Positions 43,704 to 52,118 of a DNA stretch of 64,000 nt are shown one piece after another. Below the pieces are notes generated by a model that was not told the DNA's origin, ran no database searches, and saw only the letters and a program-made list of their open reading frames with translations. The position numbers and the translations under genes were made by a program. The first letter of the stretch is position 1. The number at the start of each line of letters is the position of its first letter. This DNA comes from Streptomyces montanisoli (GTDB lineage Bacteria > Actinomycetota > Actinomycetes > Streptomycetales > Streptomycetaceae), in assembly GCF_017813245.1 (NCBI RefSeq), contig NZ_JAGIQL010000006.1, positions 28,418-92,417 on the forward strand. Reading direction: 5' to 3'.

Positions 43704-44587
43704 GCCGGACCGCCCCCGGCCGCGTCGGGCGCGGTGGCGCTGACCCTCTTGGTGAACTCGTCGTGCCCCGGCCAGCTGAGCACGAGCTCCCCCGCCTCCA
43801 TCCGGGCCGTGGCGAGCACGGGCGCCAGGTCGCGTCCGTCGGCGGCGGCGAGGGCCTCGGCGGCCGAGCCGTACGGCAGCAGCGCGCGCAGCGTCGAGAC
43901 CGTGGGCGGCATCATCAGCAGCTCGCCCCTGTCGTACGCGGCCGTCGCCTCCTCGGGCCTGATCCACACGGTGTGGTCGGCCTCCGTCGACGCGTTCCTC
44001 GTGCGCTGCCCTTCGGGGAGCGCGGCGACGAAGAACCACGTGTCGTACCTGCGGGGCTCGAACTCCGGCGTGATCCACCGAGCCCACGCGCCGAGCAGGT
44101 CGCTGCGCAGCGTCAGCCGGCGCTTGCCGAGGAACTCCGCGAACGAGAGCTCGTGCCCCGCGAGGGCGGCACGGTCGGCCTCCCAGTCGTCACCCGTGGT
44201 GTCGCCGACGACCGTGTCGCCGGTCTCCCCCGCGAGCAGGACGCCGGCCTCCTCGTACGTCTCGCGCACGGCCGCGCAGACGATGGCCTGGGCCTCGGCG
44301 GGCCCGACGCCGAGCCTGCGCGCCCAGGTCTCGCGGTCGGGCCCGGCCCAGCGCACGAGCCGGTCGTCGTCCCGCGGGTCGACGCCGCCGCCCGGGTAGA
44401 CGTACGCGCCCGCCGCGAAGGCCATGGACGCACGCCGCCGCAGCATGTGAACGTCCGGGCCGGGCGACCCGTCCCGCAGCAGCACGACCGTGGCGGCGCG
44501 GCGGGGCGCGGCCACGGCGAGTTCACCGGCGGCGAGCGCCCTGATCCGCTCCGGCCACTCGGGCGGATACCACTGACCTGTAGGCAT
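43700..44587 (-). CDS. Nudix hydrolase (NUDT19/RP2p-like)
   Basis: The 295-residue protein begins MPTGQWYPPEWPERIRALA. The segment MAFAAGAYVYPGGGVDPRDD is followed, after a long insert, by CAAVRETYEEAGVLLAG, a split Nudix box (G..insert..REUxEExGV) typical of the NUDT19 branch that hydrolyses CoA and acyl-CoA. It is translationally coupled to the MBL gene. Confidence 0.85.
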   Translation of the reverse strand: MPTGQWYPPEWPERIRALAAGELAVAAPRRAATVVLLRDGSPGPDVHMLRRRASMAFAAGAYVYPGGGVDPRDDDRLVRWAGPDRETWARRLGVGPAEAQAIVCAAVRETYEEAGVLLAGETGDTVVGDTTGDDWEADRAALAGHELSFAEFLGKRRLTLRSDLLGAWARWITPEFEPRRYDTWFFVAALPEGQRTRNASTEADHTVWIRPEEATAAYDRGELLMMPPTVSTLRALLPYGSAAEALAAADGRDLAPVLATARMEAGELVLSWPGHDEFTKRVSATAPDAAGGGPA

Positions 44588-44653
44588 GGGGCGGATGCTA
44601 TGCGCTGGGAGGCAGATGTTCGACGGGCGGCCCCACGGGAGACGCCCGGGCCG

Positions 44654-45124
44654 TCAGCCCTCCGCCAGCTCCACCTGGATCTCGACCTCCACCGGCGCGT
44701 CGAGCGGCAGCACGGCGACGCCCACGGCGCTGCGCGCGTGCACGCCCTTGTCGCCCAGGATCTCGCCGAGCAGTTCGCTCGCGCCGTTGATCACACCGGA
44801 CTGCCCGGTGAAGTCCGCGGCGGACGCCACGTACCCGACGACCTTCACCACACGCGCGACGCGGTCCAGGTCGCCGGTGACGGACTTCACGGCGGCCAGG
44901 GCGTTCAGCGCGCAGGTGGCCGCCAGTTCCTTGGCCTCCTCCGCGGTCACTTCCGCGCCCACCTTGCCGGTGAGCGGAAGCTTGCCGTCCACCATCGGAA
45001 GCTGGCCCGCGGTGAAGACGTACGCCCCGCTGCGCACGGCGGGCTGGTAGGCGGCGATCGGCGCCACGACCTCGGGCAGGGTCAGCCCGCGCGCGGCGAT
45101 CGCGGCCTCCACCGTGCCGCTCAC
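44654..45124 (-). CDS. RidA/YjgF-family protein
   Basis: The 156-residue protein starts at GTG 45124, which overlaps the DUF4177 stop (GTGA). It contains VRSGAYVFTAGQLPMVDGKL, CALNALAAVKSVTGDLDRV and a C-terminal ARSAVGVAVLPLDAPVEVEI, the standard RidA pattern. In this longer Rid branch the deaminase Arg is replaced (A-R-S-A-V-G keeps an Arg). RidA removes reactive enamine/imine intermediates. Confidence 0.88.
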   Translation of the reverse strand: MSGTVEAAIAARGLTLPEVVAPIAAYQPAVRSGAYVFTAGQLPMVDGKLPLTGKVGAEVTAEEAKELAATCALNALAAVKSVTGDLDRVARVVKVVGYVASAADFTGQSGVINGASELLGEILGDKGVHARSAVGVAVLPLDAPVEVEIQVELAEG

Positions 45125-45282
45125 GCGTCCTTCTCCCGCTTCAGGTAGGCCACGAGCTGCTCGGGGTTGTTCGGACCCGGCACGACCTGGACGAGCTCCC
45201 AGCCGTCCTCGCCCCAGTTGTCCAGGATCTGCTTGGTCGCGTGCACGAGAAGCGGCACCGTCGCGTATTCCCACTTGGTCAT
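45121..45282 (-). CDS. DUF4177 protein
   Basis: A 53-residue protein reads MTKWEYATVPLLVHATKQI then LDNWGEDGWELVQVVPG and LVAYLKREKDA. W-E-Y...GW-E-L-V is the DUF4177 signature. ATG 45282; its stop overlaps the RidA start. In actinomycetes it regularly precedes the RidA gene and faces the ArsA-type ATPases. Function unknown; probably a small beta-alpha-beta binding domain. Confidence 0.88.
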   Translation of the reverse strand: MTKWEYATVPLLVHATKQILDNWGEDGWELVQVVPGPNNPEQLVAYLKREKDA

Positions 45283-45404
45283 GGAGGCGACTGTAGCCGC
45301 ACCCTGATGACCGACCCTGATGGCCGACCCCGATGACCGACCCCGAGAAACCCTGGGGGCGGCCTGGTGCGTAGGGCGCGACCCGACTGGTTAGGCTCGA
45401 ATAC

Positions 45405-46370
45405 GTGAGCAGGCTCCATGTCGTCAGCGGCAAGGGCGGTACCGGTAAGACGACGGTGGCCGCCGCTCTCGCGCTGTCCCTCGCCACCGAGGGCAAGCGC
45501 ACGCTCCTCGTCGAGGTCGAGGGCAGGCAGGGCATCGCGCAGCTCTTCGAGACGGAGCCGCTGCCGTACGAGGAGCGGAAGATCGCGGTGGCGTCCGGCG
45601 GGGGCGACGTGTACGCGCTGGCCATCGACGCCGAGCGCGCCCTCCTCGACTACCTGCAGATGTTCTACAAGCTCGGCAGCGCGGGCCGCGCCCTCAAGAA
45701 GCTCGGCGCGATCGATTTCGCGACGACCATAGCGCCCGGCGTGCGTGACGTCCTGCTGACGGGCAAGGCGTGCGAGGCCGTGCGGCGCCGCGACCGCGCC
45801 GGCAGGTTCGTCTACGACCACGTGGTGATGGACGCGCCGCCGACGGGCCGCATCACGCGCTTCCTCAACGTGAACTACGAGGTGGCAGGGCTGGCCAAGA
45901 TCGGCCCCATACACAATCAGGCGCAGGCGGTGATGCGCGTCCTCAGGTCGCGCGAGACGGCGGTGCACCTGGTGACGCAGCTGGAGGAGATGCCCGTCCA
46001 GGAGACGGCGGACGGCATCGCGGAGCTGCGGGCGGCCGAGCTGCCCGTGGGCAACGTGATCGTCAACATGGTCCGGCCGCATGTGCTGGACGAGGCGGCC
46101 GTGCGGGCCGCGTCCGGCGATCGCCGCAAGGAGATCACCAAGGTGCTCACGTCGGCCGGGCTCGCCGCGCCCACGAAGCTGGTGGGTCCGCTGCTCGGCC
46201 AGGCGGCGGAGCACGCCCAGCGCGTGGAGCTCGAGCGCGAGCAGCGTGCCGTGCTGGAGAGGATCGGCGTGCCCACGTACGAACTGCCCCTGCTCGGCGA
46301 GGGGATGGACCTCGCGGGGCTGTACGGGCTGGCCAGAGAGCTTCGACAGCTCGGGAAGGCTTTCGCATGA
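45405..46370 (+). CDS. ArsA/GET3-family ATPase, first of a pair
   Basis: The 321-residue protein starts at GTG: SRLHVVSGKGGTGKTTVAAA is the deviant Walker A (KGGTGKT) of ArsA/GET3. VVMDAPPTGRITRFL is the switch region and VIVNMVRPHVLDEA follows. No arsenite-binding cysteine triplet is visible, so it is not an arsenite pump ATPase. Actinobacterial pairs like this may handle tail-anchored proteins or regulate WhiB-type regulators, but this is unproven. The stop overlaps the second ATPase as ATGA. Confidence 0.88.
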   Translation: MSRLHVVSGKGGTGKTTVAAALALSLATEGKRTLLVEVEGRQGIAQLFETEPLPYEERKIAVASGGGDVYALAIDAERALLDYLQMFYKLGSAGRALKKLGAIDFATTIAPGVRDVLLTGKACEAVRRRDRAGRFVYDHVVMDAPPTGRITRFLNVNYEVAGLAKIGPIHNQAQAVMRVLRSRETAVHLVTQLEEMPVQETADGIAELRAAELPVGNVIVNMVRPHVLDEAAVRAASGDRRKEITKVLTSAGLAAPTKLVGPLLGQAAEHAQRVELEREQRAVLERIGVPTYELPLLGEGMDLAGLYGLARELRQLGKAFA

Positions 46371-47854
46371 GCAAGGCCGAGGACCCCGCGGGCGCGGGGG
46401 CCGACGAGCCCGAGGCCGACGAGCCCGGGGCCGACGAGTTCGGGGCCGATGAATACGGGGCCGGCGAGTTCGACGACCCCGCGGCCGTCGACGACACGGG
46501 CGAAGCCTGGGAGGCGGCGGACGAGGCGCTCGCGTCGGGAGCTCTCGCGCCTGCCGCGCCCGCGCTCGACGTGGACGAGCTGCTGGACGACCGGGACACG
46601 CGCATCATCGTCTGCTGCGGCTCCGGCGGCGTCGGCAAGACGACGACCGCCGCCGCGCTCGGCGTACGGGCGGCGGAGCGCGGGCGCAAGGTGGTCGTCC
46701 TGACCATCGACCCCGCGCGGCGCCTCGCGCAGTCCATGGGGATCGACTCGCTGGACAACACCCCGCGCCAGGTCAAGGGCGTCGAGGGCCCGGGCCAGCT
46801 GCACGCGATGATGCTGGACATGAAGCGGACGTTCGACGAGATCGTCGAGGCCCACGCGGACAAGGCGCGGGCGCGCGCGATCCTGGAGAACCCCTTCTAC
46901 CAGTCCCTGTCGGCCGGCTTCGCCGGAACGCAGGAATACATGGCGATGGAGAAGCTGGGGCAGCTTCGGGCGCGCGACGAGTGGGATCTGATCGTCGTGG
47001 ACACACCGCCGTCCCGTTCCGCGCTGGACTTCCTGGACGCGCCCAAACGCCTCGGGTCGTTCCTGGACGGGAAGTTCATCCGCCTCCTGATGGCTCCTGC
47101 GAAGGTCGGCGGGCGCGCGGGGATGAAGTTCCTCAACGTCGGCATGTCGATGATGACGGGCACGCTCGGCAAGCTGCTGGGCGGGCAGTTCCTGAGCGAC
47201 GTGCAGACGTTCGTCGCGGCCATGGACACGATGTTCGGCGGTTTCCGCACGCGCGCGGACGCCACGTACCGGCTCCTGCAGGCTCCCGGCACGGCGTTCC
47301 TCGTGGTCGCGGCGCCCGAGCGGGACGCGTTGCGTGAAGCCGCCTACTTCGTACGGCGGTTGGCGGCCGAGCGGATGCCGCTTGCCGGCCTCGTGCTGAA
47401 CCGTGTGCATGACAGCGGTGCTCGGGGGCTGTCCGCGGACCGCGCCGGGGCGGCCGCGGAAAATCTTGAAGAGGCCGGCATTGTGGATCAGGCGGGCGGG
47501 CATGGTGTCCGTGGCGCCACTCCCCGTAGCGCGGCCGGCAGGCCCTCCGGGAACCCCGAATCCCCGGAGACCGACCCGTCCGGTTCGCCCGATGCGACCG
47601 ATACAACCGATTCTTCCGATCTACCACTGTCCGGTTCTGTCACAAGTGTGGAACAGCTGACGGCCGGTCTGCTGCGCCTGCACGCCGAGCGCATGCAGGT
47701 CATCGCGCGCGAGCAGCGCACCCGGGACCGCTTCACCGTGCTGCACCCCGAGGTGGCCGTCGTCGTCGTGCCCGCCCTGCCCGGCGATGTGCACGATCTG
47801 GCGGGGCTGAGGTCCGTGGGCGATCGCCTGTCGACGGGCGGCGCCTCCGCGTGA
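46367..47854 (+). CDS. ArsA/GET3-family ATPase, second of a pair
   Basis: The 495-residue protein has an acidic N-terminal extension with repeated A-D-E-P/F-G-A units (residues 8-45), then IIVCCGSGGVGKTTTAAALG (Walker A; the first signature Lys is Ser here), VLTIDPARRLAQSMG, WDLIVVDTPPSRSALDFL and a C-terminal membrane-proximal helix bundle. About residues 375-425 form a Pro/Ser/Asp/Thr-rich insertion (SGNPESPETDPSGSPD) absent from most relatives. It ends beside wblA. Confidence 0.88.
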   Translation: MSKAEDPAGAGADEPEADEPGADEFGADEYGAGEFDDPAAVDDTGEAWEAADEALASGALAPAAPALDVDELLDDRDTRIIVCCGSGGVGKTTTAAALGVRAAERGRKVVVLTIDPARRLAQSMGIDSLDNTPRQVKGVEGPGQLHAMMLDMKRTFDEIVEAHADKARARAILENPFYQSLSAGFAGTQEYMAMEKLGQLRARDEWDLIVVDTPPSRSALDFLDAPKRLGSFLDGKFIRLLMAPAKVGGRAGMKFLNVGMSMMTGTLGKLLGGQFLSDVQTFVAAMDTMFGGFRTRADATYRLLQAPGTAFLVVAAPERDALREAAYFVRRLAAERMPLAGLVLNRVHDSGARGLSADRAGAAAENLEEAGIVDQAGGHGVRGATPRSAAGRPSGNPESPETDPSGSPDATDTTDSSDLPLSGSVTSVEQLTAGLLRLHAERMQVIAREQRTRDRFTVLHPEVAVVVVPALPGDVHDLAGLRSVGDRLSTGGASA

Positions 47855-48251
47855 CGATCGGGGCGGGCCATCGCGACCGGGCGTAGACCAGGCCTAGGTG
47901 ACCGGCGCGGGCGTCCGGCATGCCGTTTCCGACGTGCCGCGCCCTGTGCGGGGCCTGACGAGGCGAGTTCGGCCAGGTGAGGCCTATCGCGCCGGATGGA
48001 ACGCACCGGCGTTTTCACCGGGTCACGTCGTCGTACACGTACGGACGTCCGAGGCGTGGAGCGGCCATGGCGCGCCGGGTGGGGCGCGTACTCGGCAAAC
48101 GGCCGAAGCCGTCCGCGATTGGCCGAAGGCCGTCCGCGGTCACCCGCTGAACCGTCCGCGGTCGCCCGCTGAACCATCCGCAGTATCGCTGAGCTGGACC
48201 GTTCGCGATCGTCCGCACAGCCTCGCGCGGTAGTCCGCCGAACCGCCCCGG
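47855..48251. other. Convergent intergenic region between arsA-like gene and wblA
   Basis: No gene supported in these 397 bp. It contains a 22-bp imperfect tandem repeat (separate entry). No classical terminator with a T-tract is evident. Confidence 0.5.
48109..48195. repeat. Four imperfect ~22-bp tandem repeats 3' of wblA
   Basis: Units begin at 48109, 48130, 48152 and 48174. The two central copies differ at one base; their core is CCGTCCGCGGTCRCCCGCTG. The outer copies are degenerate. Located just beyond the wblA stop. Confidence 0.7.
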
Positions 48252-48599
48252 TCAGCCGACCGCCGCGTACGTCTCGAAGCTCGTGTCGTCGCCCTCTAGT
48301 CCCGCGGGGAGCAGGCCCGCGTCGCGCTCGTACTCCGTGCGCGCGGTCTCCAGCAGGCGCCGCCACGACGTGACCGTCGGACGCCGTCGCAGCAGCGCGC
48401 GGCGCTCCCGCTCCGTCATTCCGCCCCACACGCCGAATTCCACGCGGTGGTCGAGCGCGTCGGCCAGGCATTCCGTACGCACCGGACACCCGGTGCACAC
48501 CGCCTTGGCCCTGTTCTGCGCTGCACCTTGAACGAACAGTTCATCCGGATCGGTAGTGCGGCAGGCTGCCTGCGCACTCCAGTCGGTTACCCAGCCCAT
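48252..48599 (-). CDS. wblA: WblA, WhiB-family iron-sulphur regulator
   Basis: The 115-residue protein starts MGWVTDWSAQAACRTTDPDE and has the four cysteines of a 4Fe-4S cluster: C13, then C-T-G-C-P-V-R-T-E-C. VEFGVWGGMTERERRALLRR is the WhiB G-[VI]-W-G-G turn and basic tail. The sequence closely matches remembered WblA up to the variable C-terminus. WblA is a global repressor of antibiotic production and an activator of sporulation. ATG 48599 is preferred to the longer frame from 48644. Confidence 0.96.
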   Translation of the reverse strand: MGWVTDWSAQAACRTTDPDELFVQGAAQNRAKAVCTGCPVRTECLADALDHRVEFGVWGGMTERERRALLRRRPTVTSWRRLLETARTEYERDAGLLPAGLEGDDTSFETYAAVG

Positions 48600-48726
48600 G
48601 CCGGCGCCGTCCTCTCCCGAATCGAGGCTCCCCCACGGCGGCAAGCGGCATATTCACCGCTGCCAGTTGAGGACGTTACGGGCGGCGGGCACAGCGCAAC
48701 ACCCCCTGCGTGCCCAATCTTGAATG

Positions 48727-48738
48727 GTCCGAACGGAC
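48727..48738. promoter_or_regulatory. Perfect 12-bp palindrome upstream of wblA
   Basis: GTCCGAACGGAC, flanked by TG and TATG, lies 128 bp upstream of the wblA start. Candidate operator; the regulator is unknown. Confidence 0.4.
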
Positions 48739-48927
48739 TATGCGTGCGCGAAAGATCACCCAGGGGAGTGAATGCGCAAGGGGCTGAACAATCCCGTGGG
48801 CAACGGGAGTTCGCCCTCGTCACAGGGGTATCCGTCCCCGCGCGGGGCAGATCCGCGACCGCCCTCCCGGCGTTCGGGGCGCCGGAAACGCGAGCGGGGA
48901 AGCCCACCCGTGAGACCACCCATAAGT

Positions 48928-48943
48928 TCACACGAAAGTGTGA
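48928..48943. promoter_or_regulatory. Inverted repeat upstream of the PBP gene
   Basis: TCACAC-GAAA-GTGTGA is a perfect 6-bp inverted repeat around a 4-base centre, 137 bp before the PBP start. As DNA it could be an operator; as RNA it would form a GAAA-capped hairpin. Confidence 0.45.
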
Positions 48944-49079
48944 CCTTCAGATCGCGGACCGTAGGTGCCCTGCCCGAGTGGGTAGGCGCGACCTGCGGCG
49001 TGCGGAATCGTGACAGACGAGTGCAGCTTAGGCCAGAGCCTCGGCCCCTGTCCGGCGAACGAGAACGTAGGCTGCACTC

Positions 49080-51314
49080 ATGCCAAACAAGCGCTCGGGC
49101 GGAGGTCTGTCCAAGACCCAGCAGGCCGCCAAGTTCCTGGGAGTCAGCGTGCTCGCCGGCGCCGTGCTCGCCGGCATCGCGCTGCCTGCCTTCGGGTCAC
49201 TCGGTCTCGCGGCCAAGGGGACGGTGAAGGGGTTCGACGAGCTCCCGGCCAATCTGAAGACCCCACCGCTGAGCCAGCGCACCACCATCCTCGACGCGAA
49301 CGGCGGCAAGATCGCCGACGTCTACTCGCGCGACCGCACGGTGGTACCGCTCAAGGACATCTCCCCGTACATGCAGAAGGCCCTCGTCGCCATCGAGGAC
49401 TCGCGCTTCTACGAGCACGGGGCGATCGACCTCAAGGGTGTGGCCCGCGCGCTGAACAAGAACGCGCAGTCCGGCGGCGTGGCCCAGGGCGCTTCGACGC
49501 TGACCCAGCAGTACGTGAAGAACGTCTTCATCGAGGAGGCGGGCAACGACCCGACCAAGGTCGCGCAGGCAACGCAGCAGACCCTGGGCCGCAAGATCCA
49601 GGAGCTGAAGTACGCGATCCAGCTCGAGAAGGAACTCGGCAAGAAGAAGATCCTGGAGAACTACCTCAACATCACGTTCTTCGGTGAGCAGGCGTACGGC
49701 GTCGAGGCGGCCTCCGAGCGCTACTTCTCCAAGCACGCCAAGGACCTGACCCTGGACGAGGCGGCGCTGCTGGCCGGCATCGTCCAGTCGCCCACCAAGT
49801 ACGACCCGATCAACGACGCGCCGACCGCCAAGAAGCGGCGCGACACCGTGCTGATGCGGATGGCCCAGGTCGGCGACATCTCGAAGTCCGAAGCGGCCGC
49901 GGCCGAGGCCAAGCCGATCAAGCTGCACGTGAAGCGGCCGAAGAGCGGCTGCACCACGGCGGTCAAGGGCGCGGGCTTCTTCTGCGACTACGTGCGCAAC
50001 GAGCTCCTCAACGACCCGGCGTTCGGCAAGACGGCCAAGAAGCGCGCCGCCCGCTGGAACACCGGCGGCCTGACGATCAAGACGACGCTCGAACCGAAGG
50101 CGCAGGAATCGGTCGAGGCGTCCATCAAGCAGCACGTGTACCAGTCGGACAAGGTCGCCACGGCCGTGACGCTCGTCCAGCCGGGCACCGGCAAGATCCT
50201 CGCGATGGGCCAGTCGCGCCCGTACGGCGTCGGGAAGAACGAGACGCAGCTGAACCTCAGCGTCAACCACAACATGGGCGGCGGCAACGGGTTCCAGTCC
50301 GGCTCGACGTTCAAGCCGATCACGGCGGCCGCGGCGATCGACAGCGGCACAGACCCGAACCTGGTGGAGCCGGCGCCGTACAAGATGAACTACCCGTCGC
50401 CGGTCCAGACCTGCAAGGGCACGTGGCAGAACAGCACCACGTCCCCCGCGACGGTGGAGAACGAGTCGAAGTCCGAGGTCGGCCCGATGAACATGAAGGA
50501 GGCGATGGCCAAGTCGGTCAACACCTACTTCGTGCAGCTCATCAGCAAGCTCGGCGTCTGCCCGGTGACACAGATGGCGACGAAGATGGGCGTGCACCGC
50601 GCCGACGGCAAGAAGCTCGACCAGGTGCCGTCGATCACCCTCGGCACGCAGCTCGTCTCGCCTCTGACGATGGCCAACGCGTACGCGACCTTCGCCAACA
50701 AGGGCGTCTACTGCTCGCCCATCGCGATCCAGTCGATCACCACGACGACCGGCAAGTCGCTGCCCGTGCCGAAGTCGCAGTGCCGGCAGGCCATGTCCGA
50801 GCAGACCGCGACGGTCATAAACTCGCTGCTCAAGGGCGTGGTCGAGGACGGTACCGGTACGCTGGCCGGCCTGAAGGACCGCGACAACGCGGGCAAGACG
50901 GGTACGACGGACTCGCTCTACGCGGCCTGGTTCGTCGGCTACACCGCGGACATGGCCGGCGCGGTCTGGGTCGGCGGCCCGTCGCACAACGTCTCGATGC
51001 GCAACATCACCATCGGCGGCCAGTACCACACGCAGGTACAGGGCGCGGACACGCCGGGCCCGATCTGGCGGGACGCGATGAGCGGGGCGCTGGCGGGCAC
51101 GACGTCGCCGTCGCTGCCGACGATCAACCTTCCCGACATGAAGAAGGACAAGGGCAAGGACCCGCAGAAGAACGACACGCAGCCCGGCAACACCGACCAG
51201 AACGCGGGTGACCAGAACGGCGGAGGGGGCGGGAACACCGACAACGGCAACCCGTTCTCCGGGTTCTTCGGCGGCGGGAACCACGGTCACGGCGGCCATG
51301 GCCACGGCCACTGA
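49080..51314 (+). CDS. ponA: Bifunctional penicillin-binding protein (class A)
   Basis: The 744-residue enzyme polymerises and cross-links peptidoglycan. A single membrane helix spans about residues 18-40. The GT51 transglycosylase domain has VAIEDSRFYEHGAIDLKG (catalytic Glu near 106), GASTLTQQYVKN and RKIQELKYAIQLEKELGKKKI. The transpeptidase domain has S-G-S-T-F-K (active Ser409), S-V-N and K-T-G-T-T near 606. The C-terminus is a Gly/Asn/Asp-rich tail ending in a His/Gly cluster (HGHGGHGHGH), an unusual possible metal-binding end. It is divergent from wblA. Confidence 0.94.
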   Translation: MPNKRSGGGLSKTQQAAKFLGVSVLAGAVLAGIALPAFGSLGLAAKGTVKGFDELPANLKTPPLSQRTTILDANGGKIADVYSRDRTVVPLKDISPYMQKALVAIEDSRFYEHGAIDLKGVARALNKNAQSGGVAQGASTLTQQYVKNVFIEEAGNDPTKVAQATQQTLGRKIQELKYAIQLEKELGKKKILENYLNITFFGEQAYGVEAASERYFSKHAKDLTLDEAALLAGIVQSPTKYDPINDAPTAKKRRDTVLMRMAQVGDISKSEAAAAEAKPIKLHVKRPKSGCTTAVKGAGFFCDYVRNELLNDPAFGKTAKKRAARWNTGGLTIKTTLEPKAQESVEASIKQHVYQSDKVATAVTLVQPGTGKILAMGQSRPYGVGKNETQLNLSVNHNMGGGNGFQSGSTFKPITAAAAIDSGTDPNLVEPAPYKMNYPSPVQTCKGTWQNSTTSPATVENESKSEVGPMNMKEAMAKSVNTYFVQLISKLGVCPVTQMATKMGVHRADGKKLDQVPSITLGTQLVSPLTMANAYATFANKGVYCSPIAIQSITTTTGKSLPVPKSQCRQAMSEQTATVINSLLKGVVEDGTGTLAGLKDRDNAGKTGTTDSLYAAWFVGYTADMAGAVWVGGPSHNVSMRNITIGGQYHTQVQGADTPGPIWRDAMSGALAGTTSPSLPTINLPDMKKDKGKDPQKNDTQPGNTDQNAGDQNGGGGGNTDNGNPFSGFFGGGNHGHGGHGHGH

Positions 51315-51401
51315 CACGGTCAGGGCCACGGCCCCGGCCCCGGCCCCGGCCACCGACACGGTCAGGGCCACCGACCGGTCGGCCACCGCGAGGTAGGCGA
51401 G

Positions 51402-51455
51402 ACGAGGAGGGGGCGCCTGTCCCGGCTGACGCCGGGGCGGGCGCCCCCTCCTCGT
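51402..51455. terminator. Bidirectional terminator between the PBP gene and yqeY
   Basis: A 16-bp perfect outer stem (ACGAGGAGGGGGCGCC, 51402-51417, with 51440-51455) encloses an inner CCCGGC/GCCGGG-type fold. It separates convergent genes. Confidence 0.88.
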
Positions 51456-51487
51456 GCCACGTCAAAAGGCTGGGCGTGGCCCCGGCC

Positions 51488-51952
51488 TCACTGGCCGAGC
51501 AGCCGCCTGACGACGCCCGCGACGCGTCCGCCCTCCGCGCGGCCGTCGACGCGCGGCGTGACGATCTTCATGACGGCTCCCATGGCGCCACGCCCCTCCG
51601 CGCCCCCGGCCTTCGCCTGGGCGACGGCGTCGGCGACGATCGCCTCCAGCTCCTCGTCCGTCAGCGGCTTCGGCAGGTAGGCGGCGAGGATCTCGCCCTC
51701 GGCGCGCTCGCGCTCGGCCTGCTCGGCGCGGCCGCCCTTGGCGAAGGCGTCGGCCGCCTCGCGGCGCTTCTTCGCCTCCCTGGCGATCACCTTCTGCACC
51801 TCGTCGTCGTCGAGCTCGCGGGCGGACGAGCCGGAGACCTCCTCCTTCGTGACGGCGGAGAGGGTGAGCCGGAGCGTGGCGGAGCGCAGCTCGTCGCGGG
51901 CCTTGATGGCGCCGGTGAGGTCTTCCTGCAGCTTGGACTTGAGGCTGGTCAT
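51488..51952 (-). CDS. GatB/YqeY-domain protein
   Basis: The 154-residue protein begins MTSLKSKLQEDLTGAIKARD and shows the YqeY pattern LRLTLSAVTKEEVSG, AAYLPKPLTDEELEAIV and a C-terminal GAVMKIVTPRVDGRAEGGRV. YqeY resembles the tRNA-binding tail domain of GatB, and its function is uncertain. ATG 51952 is chosen as the homologous start. Confidence 0.92.
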   Translation of the reverse strand: MTSLKSKLQEDLTGAIKARDELRSATLRLTLSAVTKEEVSGSSARELDDDEVQKVIAREAKKRREAADAFAKGGRAEQAERERAEGEILAAYLPKPLTDEELEAIVADAVAQAKAGGAEGRGAMGAVMKIVTPRVDGRAEGGRVAGVVRRLLGQ

Positions 51953-52118
51953 GGGCCAATTGTGGCAGGAGTGCCGAAACGGCGGCCCCGAATTACGGCC
52001 GCGGATCACGGCCCCGGCCTATGGCCGCGGATCACGGCCGCGGCCGCGGGATGCCCGTAGCGCCGGCACGCGCCCGGGCGAGTGATCGGCCTCACGCGAG
52101 GTCTGCGACGATGGGGGT

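Larger units (their letters stand above)
48600..49079. other. Divergent promoter region of wblA and the PBP gene
   Basis: No supported gene in this 480-bp interval. Two palindromes stand out: 48727-48738 and 48928-48943 (separate entries). Confidence 0.5.

Noticed and set aside
45405..47854. Arsenic resistance operon
   Set aside because: No arsR, arsB or arsC, and the ATPases lack the cysteine metal site.
48109..48195. CRISPR array
   Set aside because: Repeat units abut with no unique spacers, and no cas genes are present anywhere in the window.
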